NCBI RefSeq assembly: GCF_002115785.1
Contig: NZ_JFJY01000002.1
Coordinates: 372,001 to 436,000 of the forward strand
Source of the DNA: Thalassospira sp. MCCC 1A03138
Lineage (GTDB): Bacteria; Pseudomonadota; Alphaproteobacteria; Rhodospirillales; Thalassospiraceae
Reading direction: 5' to 3'
DNA: 64,000 nt
Position 1 is the first letter of the stretch. Every line of letters begins with the position of its first letter. Under the pieces are notes generated by a model. The model was not told where the DNA came from and searched no databases. It was given only the letters and a program-made list of their open reading frames with translations. The position numbers were made by a program, and so were the translations under genes. This document shows positions 26,511-35,931 of this stretch, in pieces.

Positions 26511-26813
26511 ATGCCCGGGGAAATGAACCTTAAGCTGATCCTGCAAAATACCGGCACCGAACCCCTGCATCTGACCAGTCTGGCACCGCAAACCGGCTGG
26601 AAATCCGCCCCACCCCATCATCTGGCTGCCAACAGCCAATCCGATTGCGAAATCGTTGCGGCTGACGAACTCACCATCACCCTGCGATACGGAATGCATC
26701 ATATCGGGCTTCATCTTGGCAATGGAAAGCTTCAGGTAGAACCAGGTGACAGTAAACTGATCCGGCAGAAGCTTGATGGTCACATTGCCGAATTGACATT
26801 GGCTTTAGCTTAG
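26511..26813 (+). CDS. Small hypothetical protein
   Basis: A 100-residue protein I do not recognise. ATG is preceded by an excellent AAGGAGG about 12 nt upstream, which argues for real translation. It starts 'MPGEMNLKLILQNTGTEPLHLTSL', reads as beta-rich and His-containing ('APPHHLAANSQSD', 'YGMHHIGLHLGNG'), and has no signal peptide or membrane segment. 'LQNTGTEPLHLTSL' looks like an immunoglobulin-like or DUF11-type beta strand, a weak impression. It is convergent with lysE, 14 bp apart. Confidence 0.6.
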   Translation: MPGEMNLKLILQNTGTEPLHLTSLAPQTGWKSAPPHHLAANSQSDCEIVAADELTITLRYGMHHIGLHLGNGKLQVEPGDSKLIRQKLDGHIAELTLALA

Positions 26814-26827
26814 GGAAAACAATCAGC

Positions 26828-27442
26828 TTAACTACGCAGATCGCTCATGCCATCAATCAAAATCTTGCTGCCGATTACGCCGAATACTGCGCCAAAAATC
26901 CCGTCAACAACGCGGAAAAACCCCTGGTAGGCCCGAACGGCAACTCCAGTGGAAAATAGCAGAGCATAGATACCGTAAATAACCATTGCCGAACACGACG
27001 CAAGTACCCCGATAACGATCAATGCAGGATGCGTGCCCTGGGCAGAGGCCAGAAACATCGAAACCGCCACCCACATCAATGCAGCCTTGGGATTGGTCAG
27101 AACAACGAGTAAGCCGGTGCGATAGGCAGTGAAACCAATCTTTGACGCGGGGCTATACAGATTATCGCGCGCGCTACCAACCGAACCAGAACCTTTCAAG
27201 CAAGACCACAACGATTTCAGCGCGAGATAAAGGAAATATCCCCCGCCCACCAGCTTCATCGCCGTCAGGCTTTGAGGGAAAGCATCAATGAAAACGCCGG
27301 TGGCAACTCCCACAGCACTCAGCAATCCGAGCTGCCGCCCGCCGGAAAGTGCGGCTGATGATACTGCCATCATGTTTGGCCCCGGCGATATCTGTGCCAA
27401 GGCAATCCCGACCATCACCGTCCCGAGTTCCATCATATACAT
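26828..27442 (-). CDS. LysE/RhtB family amino-acid exporter
   Basis: A 204-residue inner-membrane protein with about six hydrophobic segments. The N-terminal signature 'GIALAQISPGPNMMAVSSAALSGGRQLGLLSAVGVATG' is typical of LysE/RhtB, and 'GGGYFLYLALKSLW' and 'LTNPKAALMWVAVSMFLA' follow. It exports an amino acid or similar small molecule; the substrate is not evident. ATG 27442 has AAAGGA upstream. A degenerate parS lies 68 bp upstream of the start. Confidence 0.88.
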   Translation of the reverse strand: MYMMELGTVMVGIALAQISPGPNMMAVSSAALSGGRQLGLLSAVGVATGVFIDAFPQSLTAMKLVGGGYFLYLALKSLWSCLKGSGSVGSARDNLYSPASKIGFTAYRTGLLVVLTNPKAALMWVAVSMFLASAQGTHPALIVIGVLASCSAMVIYGIYALLFSTGVAVRAYQGFFRVVDGIFGAVFGVIGSKILIDGMSDLRS

Positions 27443-27509
27443 GACGCCAAAGTCCTTTGCTGTTGATAGGAAACCCTATCACCGCGCAAAAGGAATTTTC
27501 AAACGCCAA

Positions 27510-27525
27510 TGTTTGACATGAAACA
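27510..27525. promoter_or_regulatory. Degenerate parS-like site
   Basis: TGTTTGACATGAAACA differs from the parS consensus at two of 16 positions (6 and 9) yet keeps the CCAA and TTC flanks of the perfect copies. It lies between lysE and the GNAT gene. It could be a weak or decaying ParB site. Confidence 0.5.
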
Positions 27526-27545
27526 TTCCACGAAGAAGTAGCCGA

Positions 27546-28121
27546 TCAAGCCCGGTTGCGGCTGCGTGACTGCCATTCGGCGGCCAGAACCGCATAGATA
27601 TATTCATCACCCCAGACACCGTTGAAGCGATCATTTTCGATCAGATGCGCCTCGCATCGCAGGCCAAGTCGTTCAACAATGCCGACCGATCCGATATTTT
27701 CGGTGTCAAGGCGAGCAAAAATCCGGTGAAAACCGAAATGATTGAAACCAAGATCAATCATCGCCGATACGGCCTCGGTCGCATAGCCGTGGCCTGAAAA
27801 ATCCGGATTGAAGATATAACCGACTTCAGCCTGAAGGGCTGCAATGCTGGCAAGTTTCAAAAGAACCTCTCCCAGAAGGGTATCATCGTCCCGGTTAATT
27901 ACCGCCAAACGAAATACATCGCCTTCAGCATCAAAGTGCGCGGTCAGCACGATGGAAAACTGTTCTGTCAGCGCATTTGCCGCTGGAGGTGCAGCGTAAA
28001 GATAGCGATAGACCGATGGCTGGGAATGATAGGCAGCATATTGATCAAAATCGCACGCCATGAAGGGGCGAAGCGACAGGCGATTTGTCTGAATCGGTGT
28101 AGAGGGAAACGTAATTTTCAT
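27546..28121 (-). CDS. GNAT acetyltransferase, RimJ/RimL type
   Basis: A 191-residue acetyltransferase of the ribosomal-protein-serine/alanine type: 'TNRLSLRPFMACDFDQYAAYHSQPSVYRYL' at the start, 'AEVGYIFNPDFSGHGYATEAVSAMIDLGFNHFGFHRI' carrying the acetyl-CoA pyrophosphate loop (GHGYA), and 'ARLDTENIGSVGIVERLGLRCEAHLIENDRFNGVWGDEYIYAVL' at the end. The acceptor could be a protein N-terminus or a small amine. It stands between rho and lysE. Confidence 0.88.
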   Translation of the reverse strand: MKITFPSTPIQTNRLSLRPFMACDFDQYAAYHSQPSVYRYLYAAPPAANALTEQFSIVLTAHFDAEGDVFRLAVINRDDDTLLGEVLLKLASIAALQAEVGYIFNPDFSGHGYATEAVSAMIDLGFNHFGFHRIFARLDTENIGSVGIVERLGLRCEAHLIENDRFNGVWGDEYIYAVLAAEWQSRSRNRA

Positions 28122-28274
28122 TGCAAAACAATATGTTATTTATGCTTTGCGCTATGTAGGCAGGTGCCAGTCCCGCTTCAAGCGAAGTAGATCACAGTGG
28201 TTTGGCACGCCTACACAATGGACCCGCTTGTAGCAGACGCAGACTGCTTTACCGAGGCGAGCCAGAACCAAACA

Positions 28275-28303
28275 AAAACCCCCGGCAGATTGCCGGGGGT
28301 TTT
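28275..28303 (-). terminator. Terminator after rho
   Basis: AAAACCCCCGGCA (28275-28287) / TGCCGGGGGTTTT (28291-28303), a perfect 13-bp stem with a 3-nt loop, 33 bp beyond the rho stop. Confidence 0.9.
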
Positions 28304-28336
28304 CAATGATAGTTCGATTACAGGATCGAACTACGA

Positions 28337-29599
28337 TTAACCATTCATTGAATCGAAGAAATCGTCGTTGTTTTTGGTCGATTTGAGCTTGCCGAGCAGG
28401 AATTCCATCGCATCCTGCGGCCCCATGGGATTGAGGATACGGCGCAGAACCCACATTTTGGAAAGCGCGCTTTTCTCGACCAGCAGTTCTTCCTTACGGG
28501 TTCCCGATTTAAGGATATCGATCGCCGGGAAGATACGCTTGTCAGACAGTTTACGATCCAGAATAAGCTCAGAGTTACCGGTCCCTTTGAATTCTTCAAA
28601 GATGACCTCGTCCATGCGCGAGCCGGTATCGATCAGCGCGGTTGCGATAATGGTCAGTGAACCGCCTTCTTCAATGTTACGTGCGGCACCAAAGAAGCGT
28701 TTCGGGCGCTGCAGGGCGTTGGCATCGACACCACCGGTCAGAACCTTGCCAGAGCTCGGAACAACGGTGTTGTAAGCGCGTGCAAGGCGGGTGATCGAGT
28801 CCAGCAGGATGACGACATCATGCTTGTGCTCAACCAAGCGTTTTGCCTTTTCCAGAACCATTTCAGTAACCTGGACGTGACGCTGTGCCGGTTCGTCGAA
28901 GGTCGAACTGATGACCTCGCCTTTTACCGAGCGATCCATGTCGGTCACTTCTTCCGGACGTTCATCGATCAGAAGAACGATCAGATAGGCTTCCGGATGG
29001 TTTTCCTCAATCGCATGCGCAATGTTTTGCAGCATCACGGTTTTACCGGTGCGTGGCGGCGCGACGATCAGGGCACGCTGACCTTTACCCAAAGGCGATA
29101 CAAGCTCGATCACACGGTTGGTGATGTCCTTGTTGCCTTCCTGATCAAGGTGACGCTCCATCTTGAGCGGCTCGTCCGGGTAAAGCGGGGTCAAGTTATC
29201 GAAATTGATGCGATGGCGGACTTTTTCGGGTGCATCAAAGTTGACCTTGTCGACCTTCAGCAACGCGAAATAACGCTCGCCTTCCTTTGGTGAACGAATC
29301 TGGCCTTCAACCGTATCGCCCGTGCGCAGACCAAAGCGCCTAACCTGGCTCGGCGAGACATAGATATCGTCTGGACCAGCAAGATAGTTTGCCTCGGGAC
29401 TGCGCAGGAAGCCAAAGCCGTCTGGCAGAACCTCCAACACGCCCTCGCCGAAAATGGCATGATCGTTTTCGGCCAGCTGTTTGAGAATGGCAAACATCAG
29501 CTCCTGTTTACGGAGCGTACTGGCGTTTTCGATTTCGAGTTCCTCGGACAGGGCAAGAAGCTCCGTCGGGGATTTCTTTTTGAGTTCCTGAAGATGCAT
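28337..29599 (-). CDS. rho: Transcription termination factor Rho
   Basis: A 420-residue Rho of standard length. N-terminal helices ('[21 protein letters not shown]') precede the RNA-binding cold-shock-like domain ('[41 protein letters not shown]'), then the ATPase: P-loop '[42 protein letters not shown]', '[13 protein letters not shown]' and the secondary RNA site '[11 protein letters not shown]'. A hexameric helicase that ends untranslated transcripts. In related genomes it sits between hemJ and mnmE; here it is separated from both. Confidence 0.97.
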   Translation of the reverse strand: MHLQELKKKSPTELLALSEELEIENASTLRKQELMFAILKQLAENDHAIFGEGVLEVLPDGFGFLRSPEANYLAGPDDIYVSPSQVRRFGLRTGDTVEGQIRSPKEGERYFALLKVDKVNFDAPEKVRHRINFDNLTPLYPDEPLKMERHLDQEGNKDITNRVIELVSPLGKGQRALIVAPPRTGKTVMLQNIAHAIEENHPEAYLIVLLIDERPEEVTDMDRSVKGEVISSTFDEPAQRHVQVTEMVLEKAKRLVEHKHDVVILLDSITRLARAYNTVVPSSGKVLTGGVDANALQRPKRFFGAARNIEEGGSLTIIATALIDTGSRMDEVIFEEFKGTGNSELILDRKLSDKRIFPAIDILKSGTRKEELLVEKSALSKMWVLRRILNPMGPQDAMEFLLGKLKSTKNNDDFFDSMNG

Positions 29600-29959
29600 A
29601 TGTGCGTTTAATGATCTTGTGATTGCCGGGAAAGGCGATGATTGAAAGGAGGAGAGATAAAGAGAGGAATGCGGTTGACGGTCAGGCAGATGATCGTTTC
29701 TGCGGACCAGTCACAACCTTGTAGTTGTGAATCAGGCAGGACTGTTTTATTCTTCGGGTGTGAAACACCGCAGATTGATAACTCCGATTGAACCAATAGT
29801 CAAACCGTGTTTCACGCCATTAAGGCAATATCACTTATACCTGTTGCAGAACTGCCATCCCTCCTTTGTGTGCCCCTTTGTCTTTGCGGCTATTATCTGC
29901 TACGCCAAGAGACTTTCCAAAGACTTGCCAGCCCGGTTTTGAACCAAGGCTGGCTCCAC
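29600..29959. other. Long leader/spacer upstream of rho
   Basis: 360 bp with no credible gene, between rho and the chemoreceptor, both on the minus strand. It contains a perfect stem-loop TCACAAC/GTTGTGA (29711-29717, 29724-29730) and an inverted pair built on GTGTTTCAC (near 29756-29768 and 29805-29814). A long rho leader would fit autoregulation by Rho, as known in E. coli, but I cannot place the promoter. Confidence 0.45.
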
Positions 29960-32017
29960 CTACCTCGCCTGGACCGATGTCAGAAATTCTTCAACCTCGC
30001 GGCGAAGATTGACCGCGACCTCTGTGACACTCTCACATGCCACCAAAACCTTTTCTGCAGCATGACCTGTCTGATCCGTAGCAGCACTGACACCGGCAAT
30101 ATTTTGCGACACCTCAGTCGTACCAACCGAGGCGCGTTCAACATTGCCCGCAATTTCTGATGTTGCCGCTTGTTGCTGAGTCACGGCGGCGGAAAGGGAC
30201 GAGGATGTATCGTCGATATCCTCGATCCGCTTACCAATACGATGGATGGCTGATACCGCCTGTTCGGTCGCAGTTTGAAGATTGCCTATCTGGCTGGTGA
30301 TTTCCTCTGTTGCGCGCGAAGTCTGCGTCGCAAGGTTCTTGACTTCGTTCGCCACAACGGCAAATCCCTTGCCTGCTTCACCAGCGCGAGCCGCTTCAAT
30401 TGTTGCATTAAGCGCAAGCAAGTTTGTCTGTTCGGCAATATCGCGGATCAGACCGATCACCTCACCGATCCGAAGAGCACCTTCTTTAAGATCTTCAGCA
30501 ATGGTGTCTGCACCGCGGGCTTCATCGGCGGCATCAGATGCAATAGTCGAAGCATTAGAAATCTGGCGCGAGATTTCGAGGATAGAATTGGCCAGTTCCT
30601 CGGTCGCGGCAGAGACGGCAGCAACGTTGCTTGACGCTTCTTCCGCGCTGGAAGCAACACTCGACGCCTGCTGGCGGGTCTTACCAACAATGCTGGTCAT
30701 TTCAGTTGATGTTTCGCGCAGATTGTCGGTGGCGTCTTGTACCGAAGTCAGGAGTCCGTTTACATTGCCCCGAAAGGCGGCAGCAAGGGCTTCAATCCGT
30801 TTGGCATTGGCTTCGCGAGACTGGCGATCTGCTTCTCTCTGCTGGCTAAGTTCGCGATTCTGAACCAAGTTAATGCGAAAAACCTCAACCGCACGCGACA
30901 TTTCGCCCATTTCATCGCCCCGGTCCTGATCGGTGATCTCAATGTCTGTATCGCCATCGGCAAGGCGACTCATGTCTTCGGTCAGAACCCTAATTGGAAC
31001 AGTGACGCTGCGGGTCACCACTAGAACAAAGACACTGGCAAGCAGTATCACGAAAATCAATCCGACAAGTGTTGCATAAAAATAGAGGCTGGCTTCGGAA
31101 TATTTGCTATCGGCTACCCGAACCAGATCGGAAGCAATAAAGTCTTCCACCACTTTGTACTGGTTGATTTTGACGGTGATTGTTTTGAACCAGTCATCAC
31201 CACTGACATCCCTAACTGTACCACTTACTGGAAAATCAAACACGACGGCCCGAAGGTTATCCACCGCCTCGACGGCCTCAGAAGTTAAGGTTTTGTCGTA
31301 AAAATTACGAATATCGGCATTGGCGAATTCACCAAACACCAAAAGATAGGTGTTTTGAGTCGAGACCAGTTCCACAAAGCGTCGATAAAGGGCAGGTTCG
31401 AATTTTCCCATGCCAAATCCCGCAGCACCTGTTGCTCGTTCAAGGCCTGCGCGTTCCTTAGCTTGGAGGAAATTGTTATAAGAAGCAATAATACGAAGGA
31501 GTTCGGCGTCTTTGCTAAGCGAACCCATTAGATTGACCACGGAAAGCATTCTGGAAATGATGCCGGTATAAAAGCCAACTGCATCGCTCAAACTGACCTG
31601 AATGGTATCAACCCCATCTCGTATTGATGGAATACGGGTGATCAGGACTTGGAAAGCATCAATATCTGTTCGGAGTTTCGGGTCATATTGTGTTTGATCA
31701 AATTTCGCCAGTATTGCCGAAAGAGCTGCTATTTTCTCATCAGAAATCTTGCGTTGTGAGACAAGCTGATCACCGAACTGTTTCCCGCCTGATCCGATAA
31801 AGCCTGCCGAAGCCCCACGTTCTTTCTGCAATTCATGTACCGTCGCTCCAATATAGCCTGCGACCTCGGTCAGACCACGGATTTTTCCAAGTTCCGACAT
31901 CTGCTGATAGCGACTACTGACAATCACCAGCGACAAAACCACCACCCCAAAGATGACCGGAACAAGCGACAGGGCCATTTTTGACCCGATACGGATATTC
32001 TGAAGGAAAGCAAACAT
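29960..32017 (-). CDS. Methyl-accepting chemotaxis protein with NIT sensor domain
   Basis: A 685-residue receptor. A membrane segment near residues 12-35 ('[20 protein letters not shown]') leads to a periplasmic nitrate/nitrite-sensing (NIT) domain marked by '[19 protein letters not shown]' and the internal repeat '[17 protein letters not shown]'. A second membrane segment ('[22 protein letters not shown]'), a HAMP domain ('[24 protein letters not shown]') and a cytoplasmic signalling hairpin follow, with the tip '[45 protein letters not shown]'. Start at ATG 32017 ([11 protein letters not shown]), since upstream codons to 32104 are not typical. It should sense oxidised nitrogen species or similar small anions. 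Confidence 0.9.
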   Translation of the reverse strand: MFAFLQNIRIGSKMALSLVPVIFGVVVLSLVIVSSRYQQMSELGKIRGLTEVAGYIGATVHELQKERGASAGFIGSGGKQFGDQLVSQRKISDEKIAALSAILAKFDQTQYDPKLRTDIDAFQVLITRIPSIRDGVDTIQVSLSDAVGFYTGIISRMLSVVNLMGSLSKDAELLRIIASYNNFLQAKERAGLERATGAAGFGMGKFEPALYRRFVELVSTQNTYLLVFGEFANADIRNFYDKTLTSEAVEAVDNLRAVVFDFPVSGTVRDVSGDDWFKTITVKINQYKVVEDFIASDLVRVADSKYSEASLYFYATLVGLIFVILLASVFVLVVTRSVTVPIRVLTEDMSRLADGDTDIEITDQDRGDEMGEMSRAVEVFRINLVQNRELSQQREADRQSREANAKRIEALAAAFRGNVNGLLTSVQDATDNLRETSTEMTSIVGKTRQQASSVASSAEEASSNVAAVSAATEELANSILEISRQISNASTIASDAADEARGADTIAEDLKEGALRIGEVIGLIRDIAEQTNLLALNATIEAARAGEAGKGFAVVANEVKNLATQTSRATEEITSQIGNLQTATEQAVSAIHRIGKRIEDIDDTSSSLSAAVTQQQAATSEIAGNVERASVGTTEVSQNIAGVSAATDQTGHAAEKVLVACESVTEVAVNLRREVEEFLTSVQAR

Positions 32018-32233
32018 CACGGACCCCAAACCATGTTGCAAAGTCCGCCAGATGATTATCCCGCTCCCGTGGGACACGTCACAAAGATTCGACCAAACTG
32101 TCACCTTTAGACCGAGTCAACTTATATGCGACAACATTTACTATCTTTATAATTTTATTTGATGTTGTAATTATCTCGAAAAAGACAAGACTATTGCAGT
32201 GCAAAAAACTTATATAAGTCAGAAAATTGACGT

Positions 32234-32593
32234 TTAACGTGCTTTTTCGACAACGATAGCCAACATCCGGTCAAGTTGATCGTTGCTGAGACCGGCAATC
32301 CGTTCCGACAGAAGATTGGCAAGTTCGGTTGCCCCGGGCTCAAGCCCTGCGGTATCTACGGTTACCTTAGGATGGGAAAGCTGTGCCAAGCGTTTAATTT
32401 CGTCGACTTCGTCCCAGACAAGATTGAAATAGCCGCAGATTTGCTGCACCAGACCTGGGCTTGGCCGTCCACGATGGCCATGTTCAAGCGCGGAAAGGTA
32501 TGCTGGCGAGAGCTGCAAGGCGTTTGCCATATCGGTCAGGGTGACATTATGCCGCGCCCGTAATTCGCGAATACGATTGCCAAAGGGTGTCAC
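32234..32593 (-). CDS. XRE-family helix-turn-helix regulator
   Basis: A 119-residue protein starting at GTG 32593, where GTGA overlaps the smr stop. It has an XRE helix-turn-helix at residues 5-60 ('FGNRIRELRARHNVTLTDMANALQLSPAYLSALEHGHRGRPS') and a C-terminal helical region ('LSERIAGLSNDQLDRMLAIVVEKAR'). In many alphaproteobacteria such a gene directly follows smr near the origin. Its targets are unknown. The frame is open upstream to 32701 inside smr, but that is a shadow. Confidence 0.85.
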   Translation of the reverse strand: MTPFGNRIRELRARHNVTLTDMANALQLSPAYLSALEHGHRGRPSPGLVQQICGYFNLVWDEVDEIKRLAQLSHPKVTVDTAGLEPGATELANLLSERIAGLSNDQLDRMLAIVVEKAR

Positions 32594-33237
32594 GGGCGTC
32601 TCCGTTTCAGCAGAACATAAAAAGCGCCCGATCCGCCGTGCTGGATACGGGCTTCGCTGACGGCAAGAATACGGGTGCGAAGCATTGGCGCGCTTAGCCA
32701 TTGCGGGGTGCGTTGGCGCAAAAGACCGGTGCGGCCATATTCATCAGCACGCGATCCTTTGCCCGTAATCACCAGAACACACCGTTTTCCGGCCCGCCAG
32801 CTGTCTTCTATAAAAGCATTCAGTGCATGGTGGGCGACATCCTGGGTCATGCCGTGCAGATCGATACGTCCATCGATTGACATCTGGCCTTTCTGGAATT
32901 TTTTGGCCGTCGACTTATCAATGTTATCGGTGACACCGGGTTCAAGTTCGGCCAAGGCGCGATTCTTTATCTGCGGGCCTCGATCAGCATTGCGTGCAGA
33001 TGGCAGATTGCGCGCAGCCCGGACTTCTTCGGCCTTGTTGATTTCGCCTTGCAGGTCATCCGGAAGCGGCATCGCCGTATTGCTTTTGGGATGATCGTCG
33101 TCCAGTTCGAAAACGGCGTCGCTGCCCTTGCGCTGTTTGGAACGCAGGGGTTTGACATCACGCGTGAAAATTTCCCAAAGGGCCTTTTCTTCGTCGCTGA
33201 CGGAGCGCCGTCTTTTATGGGTTTTCTTTTGTGTCAT
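32590..33237 (-). CDS. Smr-domain endonuclease-like protein
   Basis: A 215-residue protein with a basic, low-complexity N-terminus ('KKTHKRRRSVSDEEK') and a C-terminal Smr domain: 'DGRIDLHGMTQDVAHHALNAFIEDSWRAGKRCVLVITGKGS' with DLHGMT and TGKGS motifs, then 'AVSEARIQHGGSGAFYVLLKR'. Smr domains related to the MutS2 C-terminus are nicking endonucleases or ribosome-collision factors. In relatives it follows mltA; here mltA is 12 kb away on the other side of the origin. Its start codon lies inside the 3' end of a broken LUD-domain gene. Confidence 0.9.
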   Translation of the reverse strand: MTQKKTHKRRRSVSDEEKALWEIFTRDVKPLRSKQRKGSDAVFELDDDHPKSNTAMPLPDDLQGEINKAEEVRAARNLPSARNADRGPQIKNRALAELEPGVTDNIDKSTAKKFQKGQMSIDGRIDLHGMTQDVAHHALNAFIEDSWRAGKRCVLVITGKGSRADEYGRTGLLRQRTPQWLSAPMLRTRILAVSEARIQHGGSGAFYVLLKRRRP

Positions 33238-33480
33238 CCACCAGAACGATATGCAAACGGCGCGGTCCGTGCGCGCCTAGCTGTATCGTCTGTTCGATAT
33301 CGCCTGTTCGCGACGGGCCTGTCACCCAAAGGAATGTTCGCGGCATATTGCCGTTTCCTTCCCATTCGCGCAACCGTGCCCATACTTCTTCTCAAGTTGA
33401 GACGATATCGCTGGATTTCAAAACCGCAATATGGGTGTCAGGAAGTATGGGAAGTATCCGCTTCCAGATAGATAACCTCA
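33215..33480 (-). pseudogene. LutC-type LUD-domain protein, 3' relic
   Basis: On the minus strand one frame reads 'LPDTHIAVLKSSDIVST', then a TGA (33392-33394), then 'EEVWARLREWEGNGNMPRTFL' and 'WVTGPSRTGDIEQTIQLGAHG', 'PRRLHIVLVDD', ending at TAA 33215-33217. 'GPSRTxDIEQT' and 'LGAHGPRRLH' are the signatures of the LutC/YkgG LUD family (lactate oxidation). Only the last 85 or so codons are left and an in-frame stop interrupts them, so the gene is dead. Its end overlaps the smr start by 23 bp. Upstream of about 33480 the similarity stops. Confidence 0.8.
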
Positions 33481-33588
33481 CGTAGGGGGAACAGTGTCAA
33501 TCTTCATGACATCGGTCAGTAAAGAAACCAGATCGTAGTTTTCGAACATATCGATCAGCTGGCGGACAACCTTTTTTGTATAACTCGG

Positions 33589-34581
33589 TCAGTCATCCCG
33601 ACCAAAAAGATCAATACAGGCAACACCGTTATTGTCGAGATTCAACATTGCCCGTAAAAATGCACTGTTGGTATCCGAAGACAAGCCATGTTTTTCGCGA
33701 AATTCAATGAATTGGCCACTTATCTTATTCTTATCTAGGGAATCCTGTAGTTTTTTGATCTCTTCAATCGGTGCTGCGTTGCTAATGGCGATATAAAGAA
33801 AACAACTGCGATAGGGTAAAATCCCGTCAATATCGCGTTGTTGAGCGCTGGGATCGACAATGTCGCGATATTGGCGCAGAACCGAACCACCAATTGCAAT
33901 CAGATCCACACGATCAGCATGTAACATAGGCAGTAAAAGGTCTTCGCGCGGTACCAAAACAAGCTGCTGTGCTCCACGTTCGCGCAAATAGAGCTCGCGC
34001 GCCGATCCAAGCAAAATCCCAATCCGCGCCGAAGAAAGGATAGTGTCAAAACTCATATCCTGCCATTTCTCATCGGCATAACCATAAAGGTTCCAGATCG
34101 TGCGACTGATCGGGCCAACCCATTTGAAACTGTTTTCGCGGTCCGCAGTTCGGGTTGTCGGATAGATCACGTGACGATTGCCCTGCAATGCCTGTTCTAT
34201 AACCCGTTTCCAGGGTGCTTGCGCCGCGATGACATAGGGCAGACCAGCATCTTTGAGCAGGGTAGTGACAAGATTATCGAAATAACCCGGTTCGGGGCGG
34301 ACTTTATCCCGTCCACCCTCGGATTCGTGAATGGTATAGGCAAGTTCGCCATCAATGAGGCTATCGGTTTGCTGCGACTGGAGCGAGGATTGATTATCAG
34401 ATTGATACTGGGCCCCGGCGTCACGGATTATGATCGTCGACAACAGCATCGCGACGGTCAAACATTCAGTCACATTGCGCCGGGTAAAAATCGAACACCT
34501 CAGAAACGGGCGTTCAAAAAAAGAGAAGACGACCTGACAAAAAAAAGAAACTCGATGGAAAGCGGCATATCGGGAAAACAT
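33589..34581 (-). CDS. Periplasmic solute-binding-like protein (PBPb fold)
   Basis: About 330 residues from ATG 34581; the start is uncertain (34623 upstream, GTG 34473 downstream and nearest to the hydrophobic 'CLTVAMLLSTIIIRDAGA' that looks like a signal peptide). The body resembles family-3 solute-binding proteins: 'LAYTIHESEGGRDKVRPEPGYFDNLVTTLLKDAGLPYVIAAQAPWKRVIEQALQG', 'VGPISRTIWNLYGYADEKWQDMSF' and 'RIGILLGSARELYLRERGA'. No transporter genes are nearby, so it may be a sensor or orphan. After the TGA the same frame runs a further 35 codons of protein-like sequence. It lies where secB-mltA would be in relatives. Confidence 0.65.
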   Translation of the reverse strand: MFSRYAAFHRVSFFCQVVFSFFERPFLRCSIFTRRNVTECLTVAMLLSTIIIRDAGAQYQSDNQSSLQSQQTDSLIDGELAYTIHESEGGRDKVRPEPGYFDNLVTTLLKDAGLPYVIAAQAPWKRVIEQALQGNRHVIYPTTRTADRENSFKWVGPISRTIWNLYGYADEKWQDMSFDTILSSARIGILLGSARELYLRERGAQQLVLVPREDLLLPMLHADRVDLIAIGGSVLRQYRDIVDPSAQQRDIDGILPYRSCFLYIAISNAAPIEEIKKLQDSLDKNKISGQFIEFREKHGLSSDTNSAFLRAMLNLDNNGVACIDLFGRDD

Positions 34582-34591
34582 GCCGATCACA

Positions 34592-35305
34592 TCATGCCTC
34601 TTCGTGCTTGAGCCAAAAGGCACCGGAAATCATTTTTTCAACATAGGCGCGATGAGCAGCAAGTTCTTCGTCACTGACGATATGGGGCCGTGGTTCGAGG
34701 TGGTTTTCCTTTGGACCCAACCTGCGCGGGGCATTCTCGATATCCTTTTTTGCTTTTTCCTTGGCATTCGGATCAAGCAAAAGCCCGTGTTGCCGCCCCC
34801 CCAGCAGTTCAAGATAAACCAGCGCCAACAGATCGGAATCGAGCAATGCGCCGTGCAGAGTACGGTTAGAGTTATCAATCTTGAAACGACGGCACAGCGC
34901 ATCGAGGCTGACCGGAGAACCAGGGAATTTTTTGCGCGCCATCTGCACGGTATCAATCGCGCGATTCATGGCAATTTTCGGCTTACTCAACCATTCAAGT
35001 TCTGCGTTCAGGAATTTCATATCGAACGCAGCGTTATGGATCACAAGAAGCGAATCATCGCCGATAAATTCGAGGAAATCATCGACAATTTCGGCAAAAA
35101 CAGGCTGGTCTTTGAGGAAATCGTCACCCAAGCCGTGAACGTCAAATGCCTCTTTTGGCATCGGACGCTGCGGATTGATATATTGGTGATATTGCTGTCC
35201 CGTCGGCATGTGATTGATCAACTCGATGCAACCGATTTCCACCAGACGATGGTCAGCATAAGGATCAAGGCCTGTGGTTTCCGTATCAAGGACAATTTCA
35301 CGCAT
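34592..35305 (-). CDS. dnaQ: DNA polymerase III epsilon subunit (proofreading exonuclease)
   Basis: A 237-residue DEDDh exonuclease: ExoI '[12 protein letters not shown]', ExoII '[17 protein letters not shown]', ExoIII '[20 protein letters not shown]' with the catalytic His and Asp. It edits replication errors as part of the core polymerase with the alpha subunit. ATG 35305 lies inside the coaE end (the coaE TGA is at 35298-35300), an 8-bp overlap suggesting coupling; upstream codons to 35332 are excluded. It forms the classical maf-aroE-coaE-dnaQ run by the origin. Confidence 0.94.
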   Translation of the reverse strand: MREIVLDTETTGLDPYADHRLVEIGCIELINHMPTGQQYHQYINPQRPMPKEAFDVHGLGDDFLKDQPVFAEIVDDFLEFIGDDSLLVIHNAAFDMKFLNAELEWLSKPKIAMNRAIDTVQMARKKFPGSPVSLDALCRRFKIDNSNRTLHGALLDSDLLALVYLELLGGRQHGLLLDPNAKEKAKKDIENAPRRLGPKENHLEPRPHIVSDEELAAHRAYVEKMISGAFWLKHEEA

Positions 35306-35900
35306 GTCGGGTCCGATTTTCCAGTTGGTCAACGATGGTTCGTATCGTAGCGAAAGTTACCGCACGCCCCAAGCCTGTCGGGATGATAAAATCGGCTTTG
35401 CGACGTTTTTCGCGATCCGGCATCTGTTTGGCAAGAATGGCGGAAAATTTGGCGTCCGTCATCCCTGATCGCGCCATAACACGTTGAAGTTGAATGAATT
35501 CCGGTGCTGATACTACCGCAACGTGATCGCAACGCTTTTCACCCACCGTTTCAAACAGAAGCGGGATATCCAGTACAACCAGTGATCTTTGCGCCAGACG
35601 GTTACGTTTAAGAAACCTGTTTTCTTCAGCCCGAACCAGCGGGTGCAGGATGGCTTCAAGACGTTTCAGCGCACCGGAATCGGCAAAAACGATTGCCCCC
35701 AGTATCTGGCGATCAATCCGGCGGTCTTTTAGGACATCGGGAAATGCCGAGATGATCGAATCAAATGCCACCCCGCTCGGTGCCATCAAACGATGAACGC
35801 TAGCATCGGCATCATGGACCGGCACGCCGAGATAACGAAACATCCCCGCCGCGGTCGATTTACCCATGCCGATGGACCCGGTCAGCCCCAAAATCACCAT
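35298..35900 (-). CDS. coaE: Dephospho-CoA kinase
   Basis: A 200-residue P-loop kinase for the last step of coenzyme A synthesis. P-loop '[28 protein letters not shown]' at the N-terminus, '[17 protein letters not shown]', '[11 protein letters not shown]' and the lid '[15 protein letters not shown]' are all recognisable. It is co-transcribed with aroE upstream (31-bp gap) and dnaQ downstream (overlap). Confidence 0.95.
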   Translation of the reverse strand: MVILGLTGSIGMGKSTAAGMFRYLGVPVHDADASVHRLMAPSGVAFDSIISAFPDVLKDRRIDRQILGAIVFADSGALKRLEAILHPLVRAEENRFLKRNRLAQRSLVVLDIPLLFETVGEKRCDHVAVVSAPEFIQLQRVMARSGMTDAKFSAILAKQMPDREKRRKADFIIPTGLGRAVTFATIRTIVDQLENRTRHA

Positions 35901-35931
35901 AATAAATAGTGTCCTGTGATCTTAATTTTGG

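Noticed and set aside
29756-29815. Two GTGTGAAACAC / GTGTTTCACG motifs as parS sites
   Set aside because: Only one half of the parS palindrome is kept in each; the other half does not match, unlike the 27510 site.
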